Source: Paenibacillus_I sp035510375
GTDB lineage: Bacteria > Bacillota > Bacilli > Paenibacillales > Paenibacillaceae
DNA length: 64,000 nt
Assembly (NCBI RefSeq): GCF_035510375.1
Contig: NZ_DATKHG010000035.1
Reading direction: 5' to 3' (one strand)
The notes beneath the pieces are model-generated. The model searched no databases. It was not told where the DNA came from and saw only the letters and a list, made by a program, of their open reading frames with translations. How positions within the stretch are numbered: position 1 is the stretch's first letter; every line of letters starts with the position of its first letter. Position numbers and translations under genes: made by a program. Positions 16,965 through 25,737 of the stretch are shown piece after piece.

Positions 16965-17798
16965 TTACCCTTTGACCGATCCTGCCGTGATCCCTTCGAT
17001 AATATGACGCTGCAGCGTCAGGAAGAAAATAACGATCGGCGTTACGCCCATGACGAGAGCCGCAAGGGCCAGATCCCATTTTTTCGTATATTGCCCGAAG
17101 AACGAGAACGTGGATAACGGGATGGTGCGCAGCTCCGGCCCGCTAAGCATGAGCTGCGGCAGCAGGAAGTCGTTCCAGATCCAGAGGCTGTTCAGAATGA
17201 TGATCGTGACCGTCATCGGCTTGAGCAGCGGGAACACGATTCGCCAAAATACGCCGTACGGCGAGCAGCCGTCCACGACCGCCGATTCCTCGATCTCCTG
17301 CGGGATCGACTTGACGAAGCCATGATACAGGAAAATGGTCAGCGACGAGCCGAAGCCGAGATAGGCGAACCAGAGCCCCGGCATGCTGCCCATCAGGTTG
17401 AACCAATTGGCTACCCGCATAAGAGGAATCATGATCGATTGGAACGGAATGACCATCGCCGCGACAAACAGCAGGAACAGAATCTGATTGTACTTGGTCG
17501 GCCTGCGCACCATGCGGTAGGCGGCCATCGAGCTGATCCATACAAGACCGGCTATGCTCGTCACCGTTATAAGCAGCGAGTTGCCGAACGCCCGCGGGTA
17601 TTTCATGATTTCCCAAGCCTTCGTATAGTTGTCCCAGTTCAGCTTTTTGGGCAGCGCCGCCGAATCGAGCAAAATTTCCGCGAACGGCTTCAGCGAGTTG
17701 CCGACCAGGAAGTAGAACGGGATGAGGAATACGATGGCCAGCAGAATGGCCACGATTTCCAATGTGAACGTTCTGGCGCCATATCGGTTCATTCCCAT
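16965..17798 (-). CDS. Carbohydrate ABC transporter permease (MalG-like)
   Basis: A 277-residue inner membrane permease with six predicted helices. The EAA loop for the ATPase reads EIEESAVVDGCSPYGVFWRIVFPLLKP. Its ATG overlaps the stop of the upstream permease gene (TAATG), so translation is coupled, and GGGAGG lies in the end of that gene. It pairs with the product of 17798-18676 to form the channel of the importer. Confidence 0.92.
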   Translation of the reverse strand: MGMNRYGARTFTLEIVAILLAIVFLIPFYFLVGNSLKPFAEILLDSAALPKKLNWDNYTKAWEIMKYPRAFGNSLLITVTSIAGLVWISSMAAYRMVRRPTKYNQILFLLFVAAMVIPFQSIMIPLMRVANWFNLMGSMPGLWFAYLGFGSSLTIFLYHGFVKSIPQEIEESAVVDGCSPYGVFWRIVFPLLKPMTVTIIILNSLWIWNDFLLPQLMLSGPELRTIPLSTFSFFGQYTKKWDLALAALVMGVTPIVIFFLTLQRHIIEGITAGSVKG

Positions 17799-18676
17799 TA
17801 CGCTTGCACCTCCCGTTTCTTCGTGATCCAAACCTGCAAGGTCGTGATGGCCGCCACGATGAGGAAGAAGACGAATGCCTTCGCCGTTCCGAGTCCGTAA
17901 CGGTTATTCGTGAATGCCTCCAAATAAATGTCGAGCGCCACCGATCTCGTCGAGGCGAAGGGGCCGCCTCCGGTGAGCGACAGAATGACGTCGAACGTTT
18001 TGAACGACCAGGATAAAGCCAGGAACAGCGAAATCGTGACAGCCGGCATGATCAGCGGGACAATGATATGCCGCAGGCGCTGCCAGGCGGTTGCCCCGTC
18101 GATCTCCGCCGCTTCCGTTAAATCCGCCGGCACGTTGATCAGTGCCGCAATGTAAATGACCATGAGATAGCCCGCACCGCTCCACACGCTGACGATGACG
18201 ACACCCCAGAACGCGGTCGCCTCGTCGCCGAGCCACGGCAGATTGAAGAACGGGATGCCGGTCAGCCCGCCGATGGCGGCAAACCCTTTTACGAAAATAA
18301 ACTGCCAAATGAAACCGAGCAGCAGGCCCCCGATTACGTTCGGCAGAAAAAACAGCGTCCGGAGCATGTTGCGGGTCTTCAGCCGCTGCGTAAGCAGCAG
18401 CGCCAGCAAGAACGCGACCGCATTCGTAAGCACGACGGCAACCGCCGTGAAGCGGGCGGTAAAGCCGAACGAGGTACGGAAGTTATCGTCGGCAAGCAGT
18501 GCCTTGAAATTGTCGAGGCCCACGAAGGTCGGATTGCCTGCTACTCCATTCCAATCGGTAAACGAATAATACATGCCCATGAAGAACGGGAGCACTACAA
18601 TTATGGCAAACGCCAACGTAGCCGGTCCCGTGAATACAATCTGCTGCAGCCATTCGCTGACCCGATTGCCTCTCAT
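17798..18676 (-). CDS. Carbohydrate ABC transporter permease (MalF/UgpA-like)
   Basis: A 292-residue permease with six predicted helices and the EAA loop LTEAAEIDGATAWQRLRHIIVPLI. ATG 18676 is preceded by AAAGGAG with 8-base spacing; an earlier in-frame ATG at 18697 would have that site inside the gene. It is the first gene of the importer operon and lies divergent from the YesM-like kinase, which probably controls it. Confidence 0.92.
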   Translation of the reverse strand: MRGNRVSEWLQQIVFTGPATLAFAIIVVLPFFMGMYYSFTDWNGVAGNPTFVGLDNFKALLADDNFRTSFGFTARFTAVAVVLTNAVAFLLALLLTQRLKTRNMLRTLFFLPNVIGGLLLGFIWQFIFVKGFAAIGGLTGIPFFNLPWLGDEATAFWGVVIVSVWSGAGYLMVIYIAALINVPADLTEAAEIDGATAWQRLRHIIVPLIMPAVTISLFLALSWSFKTFDVILSLTGGGPFASTRSVALDIYLEAFTNNRYGLGTAKAFVFFLIVAAITTLQVWITKKREVQA

Positions 18677-18860
18677 CACACCTACTCCTTTCGACATCTC
18701 ACAGTATCGTCAACATACCTCTAAGTATAAAAAGGGATGCTTGCAAGCGGAACCGATGCGAATGACGCGAAAGGTGGAACATATTGATCTTTTCGGAGAC
18801 AGGCAGATATAATACGCTTACAAGGATCGGCAACGCCGAATCGCGGAGGAGGCTTCACGA

Positions 18861-20690
18861 ATGGGTTTCGAATGGATGCGCCGCAGCTTGAGGGCGAAGC
18901 TGATCGTTTTTCTAATCATCGCAATCGCCGTTCCGATGTTTCTGTCAATATTTGTAACAAATGCCCGGACAAGGGATATCGTCACGAAAGACGCGCTTAG
19001 GCAAGCCTCAAACCTGATGTTTCAAGGGAAGACGAATCTGATTCAGTATTTCGATGTGACGAATCAGGCATCTCTCCTTCCCTACAATGACAGCAAGTTC
19101 GGCGATACGCTCTACAAAGTGCTTGAGCAGGGCAAAACCGATTACCTGTCGGAACAGGAAATTTACCGGACCGTACAATCCATAGCCCGTTCCGTCAAGG
19201 AAATCCGGCAGGTCTATCTGCATAGCCAAGCCGCGGGCAAAGGATATCTCGTGATCAAGGGCAATCTGTACAAAGCCGAGCAGGCCGAGCCGTTCGGAGA
19301 GGAACGGATCCCGGCCGACCGCAGCGTTTATATCGAGCAAGCCCATACCAGCCATCCTTACGGCATTTTCAACACGCCCTACTACGCTGCGGAAGATGTG
19401 ATTACGATCCATCGCAGAATCGTTCAAATTCCGGGCTTTAAACAAATCGGCACGATTGCGATCGACATTCGGACCGATGTCATCGATTCGATCTCCAGCC
19501 AGTTGTTTGGGGATGACAAGGAGCAGCTGTACCTGCTGAGTGAAACCGGCGCCGTCGTGTACGGGCCGGAAGGGACGGCCAGAGGCGAAGTGCTCAGGGA
19601 GGAGTGGGTCGGCCAAGTGCTGCGGCAAAAGGGGGAGCGAGGCGCCGAAACGCTGCAAACCTCCGGCTTCGACGGCTGGTACGTGTATGAGAAGCTGGAC
19701 ACGCCGTATATGAACTGGACGCTGGTGCGGCTCCTTCCCAAATCCGTCGTCACCGAGAGCACACGCCAGGTAACCGCCGTCAATACGGTTATCCTGTCCA
19801 TCTTCCTGCTCGCGGCGATCGCGGCGGCAGTTTACGTTTCATTCCGGATCACGAATCCGGTCAAACGGCTGATCCGATACATCAACCATGTGCAGGCCGG
19901 GGACCTGGAGGTCGATATCAAGCTGCAGGGCTCGGATGAAATCGGCTTGATGGCCGCGAAATTCCGCAAAATGATGGAAACGATCAACAACCTTATTTTT
20001 CAGGAGTACAAGCTGCAGCTGGCGAACACGTCGCACCAGTTGAAAGCGCTGCAGGCGCAAATCCAGCCGCACTTTCTGTACAACGCCCTGCAGTCGATCG
20101 GCACGCTTGCCCTGCAGCATCAGGCGCCGAAAGTATACGGTCTGATTGCCCAATTGGCGAAAATGATGCGTTATTCCATGAACGGCTCGGATGAGCAGGT
20201 CGATATTTCACAGGAAATCGAGCATGTAAAAGCTTACCTCGACCTGCAGCAGCAGCGGTTCGGCGACAAGCTGACGGTCGCCGTCGATATCGAGCCTGAA
20301 GCCGCTTCCTGCAAGGTGCCGCGCATGGTCGTTCAACCGCTTGTGGAGAACGCGTTCAAGCACGGCTTTGATCCGGCAGGCGGGCGAATCCGGATCGCCG
20401 TTTCGGTTTGGACGGACGGCGAGATGGTTACGATAACCGTCGAAGACAACGGCGCGGGCATGAGCGCGCAGCGGTTGGAAGAGGTTCGCAGCATGCTGCA
20501 AAGCGGCGACCTTCACGAGAAATGGCCGGATGAGCACATCGGTCTGGCAAATGTCATGACGCGGCTGCGGCTGTATTGCGGTCCCGATGCCCGCCTTGAG
20601 CTCGATCCGATCGACCCTGCGGAGGACGGCGGAGGCTTGCGGGTCGCGATTCGAATCCCCGTCGCGGATAAGGAGGAGATAGCCGGATGA
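18861..20690 (+). CDS. Sensor histidine kinase, YesM family
   Basis: A 609-residue membrane kinase. Residues 12-32 and about 312-333 are membrane helices flanking a large extracellular Cache-like sensor region. HAMP follows, then the His_kinase domain with the phosphorylated H404 in IQPHFLYNALQS and a C-terminal ATPase domain (NAFKHGF, DNGAGMS, GLANV). The ATG has GGAGGAGG about 8 bases upstream. It overlaps the response regulator gene by four bases and is divergent from a sugar importer operon, the usual YesM/YesN arrangement for polysaccharide uptake. Confidence 0.93.
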   Translation: MGFEWMRRSLRAKLIVFLIIAIAVPMFLSIFVTNARTRDIVTKDALRQASNLMFQGKTNLIQYFDVTNQASLLPYNDSKFGDTLYKVLEQGKTDYLSEQEIYRTVQSIARSVKEIRQVYLHSQAAGKGYLVIKGNLYKAEQAEPFGEERIPADRSVYIEQAHTSHPYGIFNTPYYAAEDVITIHRRIVQIPGFKQIGTIAIDIRTDVIDSISSQLFGDDKEQLYLLSETGAVVYGPEGTARGEVLREEWVGQVLRQKGERGAETLQTSGFDGWYVYEKLDTPYMNWTLVRLLPKSVVTESTRQVTAVNTVILSIFLLAAIAAAVYVSFRITNPVKRLIRYINHVQAGDLEVDIKLQGSDEIGLMAAKFRKMMETINNLIFQEYKLQLANTSHQLKALQAQIQPHFLYNALQSIGTLALQHQAPKVYGLIAQLAKMMRYSMNGSDEQVDISQEIEHVKAYLDLQQQRFGDKLTVAVDIEPEAASCKVPRMVVQPLVENAFKHGFDPAGGRIRIAVSVWTDGEMVTITVEDNGAGMSAQRLEEVRSMLQSGDLHEKWPDEHIGLANVMTRLRLYCGPDARLELDPIDPAEDGGGLRVAIRIPVADKEEIAG

Positions 20691-22315
20691 ACGTTCTCAT
20701 TGTGGATGACGAGCGGCATGCGCGCGAAGCGGTGAAGCTGCTCGTCGATTGGTCAAGCTATGGTTTCAAGCAGCTGCTCGAGGCCGATAACGGCGAAGAA
20801 GCCAAACGTCTCATCGCCGAGCATCGTCCCGAGCTCGTCCTGACGGATATGCATATGCCGATCGCGGACGGCAGAGCGTTGATGGAATGGATTTCGGGCC
20901 ATTACCCGGCCACGCAGACGATCGTCATCAGCGGCTTCAGTGATTTCGATTATATGCGGCACACCGTCAAGTACGGCGGCTCCGATTACCTGCTCAAGCC
21001 GCTGGAGCCCGACCAGCTGAACGATGCCGTCCGCAAATCGGCCGGCGTCATTCGGGCCCGGAAGGAATCTCTCCTGCGGCAATCAGCCCATAATATCGAG
21101 CGCAACCAGTACAAGCCCGTCTATTGGGACAACGTGTTTACACGGCTCGCGACGGAGCCGTCCGTCAACGTCCAGCTTGCGGAGCAGTTGCGCAAAGAAT
21201 TCGGCTGTCCCACGGACGGAGCGCCGTGCGTGGCCGTCATATGCGGACTGGACCCGATGCCGGGCGCCCTGCTGAAGCGATTCCGCGGCGACAGCGAGCT
21301 GCTGGCATTCGCCGTCGCCAATGTGCTGAACGACTTCCTCCGGATCAAATGGCAGGCGGGTTACGCTTTCAGGCTTGCCGGAGGGACGGAAGCCGTCGTC
21401 ATGCTGATCTGGGACGGGCTCGATCTGCTTATCCCAAGATTGCAAGAGCTTCAGTCTGCCTTATCCCGTACGATGAATGCTCCGATGCATTTTGCTCTCG
21501 GTCTGGCCCGGCCGTTTCCGGCTGGCTTGAAGGATACCGTGCATCAAGCCAGAGAGGCGCTGGCGGGCCGGAATTTGCTTGATTCATGCACGTTTATCCA
21601 CCATTACTTCCCGCACGGCGCCTCGGCCGCGCGGCGCCCTCACCTGTCCGATCTCGAGGAGGCGCTCCGTCTGGCGGTCGTCAGCCGGAGCGAAGAAGAA
21701 ATGACATCCGTGGTAAGGCGCTGGACTTCCGAGGTTCGCGCGATGGAGCGAATCACCCCTGCCGATGTCGGAGCCTGGGAGCAGGAATACCGGATTCTGA
21801 AATCGAAGCTGCTGCAATCCCTGTTCGGCGGCACGGCGACGGTCGACGATTCGTTGGCTGCTTACGCGGAGGAGCTTCCGGTCGCCTACGACGAGGACGG
21901 CACGTTCCTTACGGACGAGCTGGAGCGGCGGCTGGTCGGCATCCTGTTCCGCATATCCGAGGCCTCGTCCGCCCGCAAGCGTTCCGAACGCAACGTGATC
22001 GCCGAGATCCTGCACTATATCGACCAGCATCTGGACGAGGATCTCTCGCTTTTCACCGTCGCCGGCCGGTTTTATTTAAGCCGGGAATACATTTCGCGCC
22101 GCTTCAAGCAGGAGACAGGGGTCACCCTATCGGAATACGTCGAACGGCTTCGGATCGATAAAGCGAAGGTGCTGCTGGGGAACCCGCAAATCAGGGTCGC
22201 CGACATCGCGGCAATGGTCGGGTACGAGGACGAGAAATATTTCAGCAAAGTGTTCAAGAAGCAAACCGGAAGCTCGCCCAGACAATACCGCAAATACCGG
22301 AACGGCAAGCTGTAA
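20687..22315 (+). CDS. Response regulator, YesN family (REC plus AraC HTH)
   Basis: A 542-residue regulator. An N-terminal receiver domain has the acidic pocket DD near 7-8, phosphorylated D54 (LVLTDMHMP) and K in YLLKPLEPDQL. A central region of about 300 residues links to a C-terminal double helix-turn-helix of the AraC type (YLSREYISRRFKQETG; YEDEKYFSKVFKKQTG). ATGA overlap with the kinase gene shows coupled translation. Likely activates the importer operon at 15492-18676. Confidence 0.93.
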   Translation: MNVLIVDDERHAREAVKLLVDWSSYGFKQLLEADNGEEAKRLIAEHRPELVLTDMHMPIADGRALMEWISGHYPATQTIVISGFSDFDYMRHTVKYGGSDYLLKPLEPDQLNDAVRKSAGVIRARKESLLRQSAHNIERNQYKPVYWDNVFTRLATEPSVNVQLAEQLRKEFGCPTDGAPCVAVICGLDPMPGALLKRFRGDSELLAFAVANVLNDFLRIKWQAGYAFRLAGGTEAVVMLIWDGLDLLIPRLQELQSALSRTMNAPMHFALGLARPFPAGLKDTVHQAREALAGRNLLDSCTFIHHYFPHGASAARRPHLSDLEEALRLAVVSRSEEEMTSVVRRWTSEVRAMERITPADVGAWEQEYRILKSKLLQSLFGGTATVDDSLAAYAEELPVAYDEDGTFLTDELERRLVGILFRISEASSARKRSERNVIAEILHYIDQHLDEDLSLFTVAGRFYLSREYISRRFKQETGVTLSEYVERLRIDKAKVLLGNPQIRVADIAAMVGYEDEKYFSKVFKKQTGSSPRQYRKYRNGKL

Positions 22316-22393
22316 CCATCTGTTCACAATGTCAAGCGTTTTCTTTTTCGCGGCGATTGCTTATAATAAAGGCATCTATTGGAGGTGTTCGAG

Positions 22394-22498
22394 ATGCAAT
22401 TCAGCTTAACGTTCCTCATCGTCATGACGGTTTTCGTCCTTTTCCTCGTTTCCATTCTGACGGCCGCCTATAACGACGATAAGACCAAAGGGCTATAA
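22394..22498 (+). CDS. 34-residue single-pass membrane protein, unknown
   Basis: A small gene with a strong ribosome site (GGAGG, 9-10 bases before ATG) and a terminator 18 bases after its stop. The product is one hydrophobic helix (residues 3-24) followed by the charged tail YNDDKTKGL. A TATAAT-like box lies about 30 bases upstream. I do not recognise the family. The tight promoter, ribosome site and terminator framing make it a credible gene. Confidence 0.65.
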   Translation: MQFSLTFLIVMTVFVLFLVSILTAAYNDDKTKGL

Positions 22499-22515
22499 AC
22501 AAACCCCGCACACAC

Positions 22516-22551
22516 TGAAAGAAGCTTCCCGGCATCCGGAAAGCTTCTTTT
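22516..22551 (+). terminator. Terminator after the 34-residue gene
   Basis: AAAGAAGCTT / AAGCTTCTTT arms (22517-22526 and 22539-22548) with a GC inner part and a T run on the plus strand. Can also act on the minus-strand gene ending at 22590. Confidence 0.8.
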
Positions 22552-22589
22552 TCAATTCCTATTTTTGCGAAAGCGCGATTTAGTACGGC

Positions 22590-22838
22590 TTACTTCCGCA
22601 GCGAAATCATATCGGAGACGCAGCCTGCGCACAAATAACGGTCTTTAAACTCGCGCACCTCATCCATGGCGCCGCAAAATACGCATCTTGGACGGTAACG
22701 CTCCAAAATAATGTGATCGCCCTGCACCAAAATTTCGACAGGATCCCCTTCGTTCATCTGGTACCGTTTTCTAAGCGATTTGGGCAGCACGATACGGCCC
22801 AACTGATCGACTTTGCGCACAACTCCAGCCGGTTTCAA
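22590..22838 (-). CDS. AbrB/MazE-type transcription regulator with a two-CxxC tail
   Basis: An 82-residue swapped-hairpin AbrB-family DNA-binding protein: GVVRKVDQLGRIVLPKSLR is the family signature. The C-terminal half has CVFC and CAGC, a likely zinc site, in place of the AbrB multimerisation domain. I use TTG 22838, placed 8 bases after GGAGAGG; an in-frame GTG nine bases upstream overlaps that site. Such proteins act in transition-state or sporulation control; the specific targets are unknown. Confidence 0.85.
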   Translation of the reverse strand: MKPAGVVRKVDQLGRIVLPKSLRKRYQMNEGDPVEILVQGDHIILERYRPRCVFCGAMDEVREFKDRYLCAGCVSDMISLRK

Positions 22839-23038
22839 ATGTATCACCTCTCCTGTGTCCTTGTCCTAGTCCTAGTCATTTACATGTGCAGAAACCTTGT
22901 GCACTATAAACTTTCTCTAAGTGAGTTGCTTTTCCTCCCTGTTTTTTGTTTTTGCTTAATTTCCTGCAACTCGGTTTCATTCCGGAGGAGAAGGGAATTC
23001 TACCCCGTATTAAACCATTTCCTTTATTTTGAACCTGT

Positions 23039-23503
23039 TTACATCAACCCGGGAAAACCGTTTTGCCGAAGCGCCTCATACACGACGATCGCGGCCGAAT
23101 TCGACAAATTCAGCGACCGCACCTTATCGGTCATCGGCATTCTCATGCACGTATCCGGAAAAGCGTCCAACAGCTCGCCCGGCAGCCCCTTCGTTTCTTT
23201 GCCGAACACGAAAAAATCCCCGTCCCGGAACCGGAAATCCGTATACCGTTTATATCCTTTGGTGCTGGCAAAAAAATAGCGGCCGCAGGCATATTTCTTC
23301 CTCACATCCTCAAACGAGTCGTGATGCTCCACGTTTACGGCGTACCAGTAATCCAGCCCCGCCCGTTTCAGCGTCGCGTCGTCCGTGCGGAAGCCCAAAG
23401 GATGCACCAGGTGCAGATGCGTGCCGGTCGCCGCGCACGTGCGCGCGATGTTGCCGGTGTTCGCCGGAATTTCCGGCTCAACCAGCACAATATGAAATGC
23501 CAC
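23039..23503 (-). CDS. trmL: tRNA (cytidine/uridine-34 2'-O)-methyltransferase
   Basis: A 154-residue SPOUT methyltransferase that modifies the wobble base of leucine tRNAs. Family motifs: EPEIPANTGNIART at the N-terminus, FVFGKETKGLP and MRMPMTDKVRSLNLSNSAAIVVYEA split around the SAM-binding knot. Start is GTG 23503, seven bases after GGAGG; longer upstream reading is not supported. Length matches TrmL. Monocistronic; it is divergent from the PhoP-like regulator gene. Confidence 0.93.
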   Translation of the reverse strand: MAFHIVLVEPEIPANTGNIARTCAATGTHLHLVHPLGFRTDDATLKRAGLDYWYAVNVEHHDSFEDVRKKYACGRYFFASTKGYKRYTDFRFRDGDFFVFGKETKGLPGELLDAFPDTCMRMPMTDKVRSLNLSNSAAIVVYEALRQNGFPGLM

Positions 23504-23571
23504 GGCCTTCCTCCTAACCCGGCCCGATTTTAACCGCATCGGAAAGGATAAGTTTCTTAGAGCGTTAAGGT

Positions 23572-23611
23572 TTAACACTTGCTTTACACCGGCTTAATCT
23601 TTCGATTAACG
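23572..23611 (+). promoter_or_regulatory. Pho-box-like array of four TTAACA-type repeats
   Basis: TTAACA (23572), TTTACA (23583), TTAATC (23594) and TTAACG (23606) recur every 11, 11 and 12 bases, the phasing of PhoP binding sites in Bacillus. A further TTAAGG sits at 23565 and a CATAAT -10 at 23620. It precedes the PhoP-like gene, suggesting self-activation. Confidence 0.6.
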
Positions 23612-23658
23612 TCGCTCTGCATAATGAAATTACCATTCTGGGCAAAGGAGAAACCGGT

Positions 23659-24357
23659 GTGAACAAAAAAATATTGGTGGTAGACGACGAGCCGTCGATC
23701 TCGATGCTCATCGAATTCAACCTCAAACTGGCGGGCTACGACGTCCGCTGTGTCCATGACGGAGAAGCGGTATTCGATATGCTTAAGCCGTTCCGGCCCG
23801 ACCTGATCGTGCTCGACCTGATGCTGCCCAAGATGGACGGCTTCCAGGTATGCCGGGAGCTGCGCAAACAGAGAAACGAAGTGCCGATCGTCATGCTCAC
23901 CGCTCTCCAGGACGTCACCGACAAGATCGCCGGCCTGGATAACGGCGCCGACGATTATATGACCAAGCCGTTCAGCCCGCAGGAGCTCGTCTCACGCATC
24001 CACGCCATTTTCCGCCGCATCCGGACGCTTCCCTCTTCCGGAGACGGACTCCAGTACGAGATCGGGCACTTGACGGTGCTGGCCGAGCAGCGCGAAGTGC
24101 GGCTCGACGGAAAGCCAGTCGATTTGACGCCCAAGGAATTCGAGCTGCTCCTGTTCCTATGCCGCCATAAAGGCAAGGTGCTCAGCCGCCAACAGCTGCT
24201 GCACGGCGTCTGGGATTATCATTTTCTCGGCGATACGCGCATCGTCGATGTCCATATCAGCCATCTGCGCGACAAAATCGAGCGCAATGCCCGGATGCCG
24301 GAATATATTTGGACCGTCCGCAATGTCGGCTACAAGCTGTCCGTACCGCAAGGCTGA
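23659..24357 (+). CDS. OmpR/PhoB-family response regulator, PhoP-like, without adjacent kinase
   Basis: A 232-residue regulator: receiver domain with DDE near 9-11, phosphorylated D53 (LIVLDLMLPKMDG), K in DDYMTKPFSPQEL, then a winged helix (TPKEFELLLFL, GDTRIVDVHISHLRDKIE). The last segment is nearly the same as in B. subtilis PhoP. Start is GTG after AAAGGAG. Upstream Pho-box-like repeats strengthen the PhoP reading. No kinase follows; a terminator and the convergent serC come next, so the partner must be elsewhere. Another OmpR-type assignment is possible. Confidence 0.85.
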   Translation: MNKKILVVDDEPSISMLIEFNLKLAGYDVRCVHDGEAVFDMLKPFRPDLIVLDLMLPKMDGFQVCRELRKQRNEVPIVMLTALQDVTDKIAGLDNGADDYMTKPFSPQELVSRIHAIFRRIRTLPSSGDGLQYEIGHLTVLAEQREVRLDGKPVDLTPKEFELLLFLCRHKGKVLSRQQLLHGVWDYHFLGDTRIVDVHISHLRDKIERNARMPEYIWTVRNVGYKLSVPQG

Positions 24358-24372
24358 CAAACAACAGCAGAT

Positions 24373-24403
24373 CGCCCTCTCCTCCTGACCGGAGGAAAGG
24401 GCG
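24373..24403 (+). terminator. Terminator after the PhoP-like regulator
   Basis: 13-base arms with one mismatch (CGCCCTCTCCTCC with GGAGGAAAGGGCG), followed by a T-rich stretch (GTTTGCTTTT). Confidence 0.75.
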
Positions 24404-24435
24404 GTTTGCTTTTCGTTTATAAATCAGTAGATGTT

Positions 24436-24553
24436 TGCAGCGAAGGTTGTTCGGGGGAAGAGCGACTTGTTTGTGCCCGTTTCCACCTTGTATGGGCTTA
24501 GTGGATCAGGAAACGGGCGCGAAACGGAGCGAATCACCCGAATAACCGAAGCC
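24436..24553 (-). repeat. Fold-back repeat, copy A, at the 3' end of serC
   Basis: A 118-base element about 88 percent identical to 60273-60391. It has outer arms (GGTTGTTCGGG with CCCGAATAACC) and a perfect 10-base inner pair (GCCCGTTTCC with GGAAACGGGC). On the minus strand it begins at the base after the serC stop codon, exactly as copy B does after sdhB. Confidence 0.9.
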
Positions 24554-25645
24554 TTACCCGTTGCGGCGCTGGAAATCGATCATGAATTGGGCGAGCGCTT
24601 GACAGCTCGCCATTGGAACGGCGTTATAGACCGAAGCGCGAAGGCCGCCGACATCGCGATGTCCCTTCAAGCCGATGAAGCCTTGCTGCTCGGATTCCTT
24701 GATAAACAGCTTTTCCAGCTCTTCGTTGCGGATGCGGAACGTGACATTCATGCGCGAGCGGCTTTCCGGAAGGGCAAACCCTGTATAAAATCCGCCGCTG
24801 TTATCGATCGTGTCGTAAATAAGCGCGGTCTTCGCCTGGTTAACCTTCGCAAGTTCGCCGACGCCGCCATTGGAGCGAATCCATTTCAGCATCAGATTGA
24901 CCATATAGATCGCGAAGGACGGCGGCGTGTTGTACAGCGAATTATTTTTGACATGCGTTTCGTAACGCAGCATGGACGGCAGCGATTTGGGGCTGGCCGC
25001 CGCCAGGTCATTGCGAATGACGACGAGCGTCACGCCCGAAGGACCGAGATTTTTTTGCGCCCCCGCATAGATGACGCCGAACTTCGACACGTCGACCGGA
25101 CGGGACAGAATATCGCTCGACATATCCGCCGCGAGCGGCACATTGCCCGTATCGGGAAAAGCTTGATACTGGGTGCCTTCGATCGTTTCGTTGGATGTGA
25201 CATGTACATAAGCGGCATCGTCCGGGATTACAATATCGGTAATGGCCGGAGTCCGGCGATATCCGTCGCCCTCCGACGATGCCGCGACGATCGTCTCGCC
25301 GATAAGCCTCGCCTCTTTGACCGCCTTGTTGGCCCAGTTGCCGGAAATGGCATACGCCGCGGCGCGGCTGGGTGCCAGCAGGTTCATCGGCAGCATGGCG
25401 AACTGCATGCTGGCTCCTCCTTGCAAGAACAGGACATGGTAATTATCCGGAATGCCGAACAGCTCCCGCAGCAGCGATTGAGCCTCGTTATGCACCTGCT
25501 CGTAAGCGGCGCTGCGGTGCGACATTTCCATGATCGACATCCCGGCTCCGTTGAATTCGACGAATTGCTCCTGCGCCTGCTGCAGCACCTCAAGCGGCAG
25601 CGCGGCCGGTCCAGCATTGAAATTGTATGCGCGGTTGCTCAACAT
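24554..25645 (-). CDS. serC: Phosphoserine aminotransferase
   Basis: A 363-residue class V PLP aminotransferase converting 3-phosphohydroxypyruvate and glutamate to phosphoserine (serine synthesis; also vitamin B6 in some bacteria). N-terminal YNFNAGPAALPLEVL, LFLQGGASMQF, and the PLP lysine in AGAQKNLGPSG identify it. ATG 25645 follows AGGGG. Its stop codon is immediately followed by a fold-back repeat that may act as its terminator. No serA nearby. Confidence 0.96.
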   Translation of the reverse strand: MLSNRAYNFNAGPAALPLEVLQQAQEQFVEFNGAGMSIMEMSHRSAAYEQVHNEAQSLLRELFGIPDNYHVLFLQGGASMQFAMLPMNLLAPSRAAAYAISGNWANKAVKEARLIGETIVAASSEGDGYRRTPAITDIVIPDDAAYVHVTSNETIEGTQYQAFPDTGNVPLAADMSSDILSRPVDVSKFGVIYAGAQKNLGPSGVTLVVIRNDLAAASPKSLPSMLRYETHVKNNSLYNTPPSFAIYMVNLMLKWIRSNGGVGELAKVNQAKTALIYDTIDNSGGFYTGFALPESRSRMNVTFRIRNEELEKLFIKESEQQGFIGLKGHRDVGGLRASVYNAVPMASCQALAQFMIDFQRRNG

Positions 25646-25737
25646 ACCTACCCCTTATCTTCTTTTTTTGATATGGTTTATGATAGCAAGTTTACCCGAG
25701 CGCTTCAAGTGAATAAACGCACACAGGGGGTAGTTCA

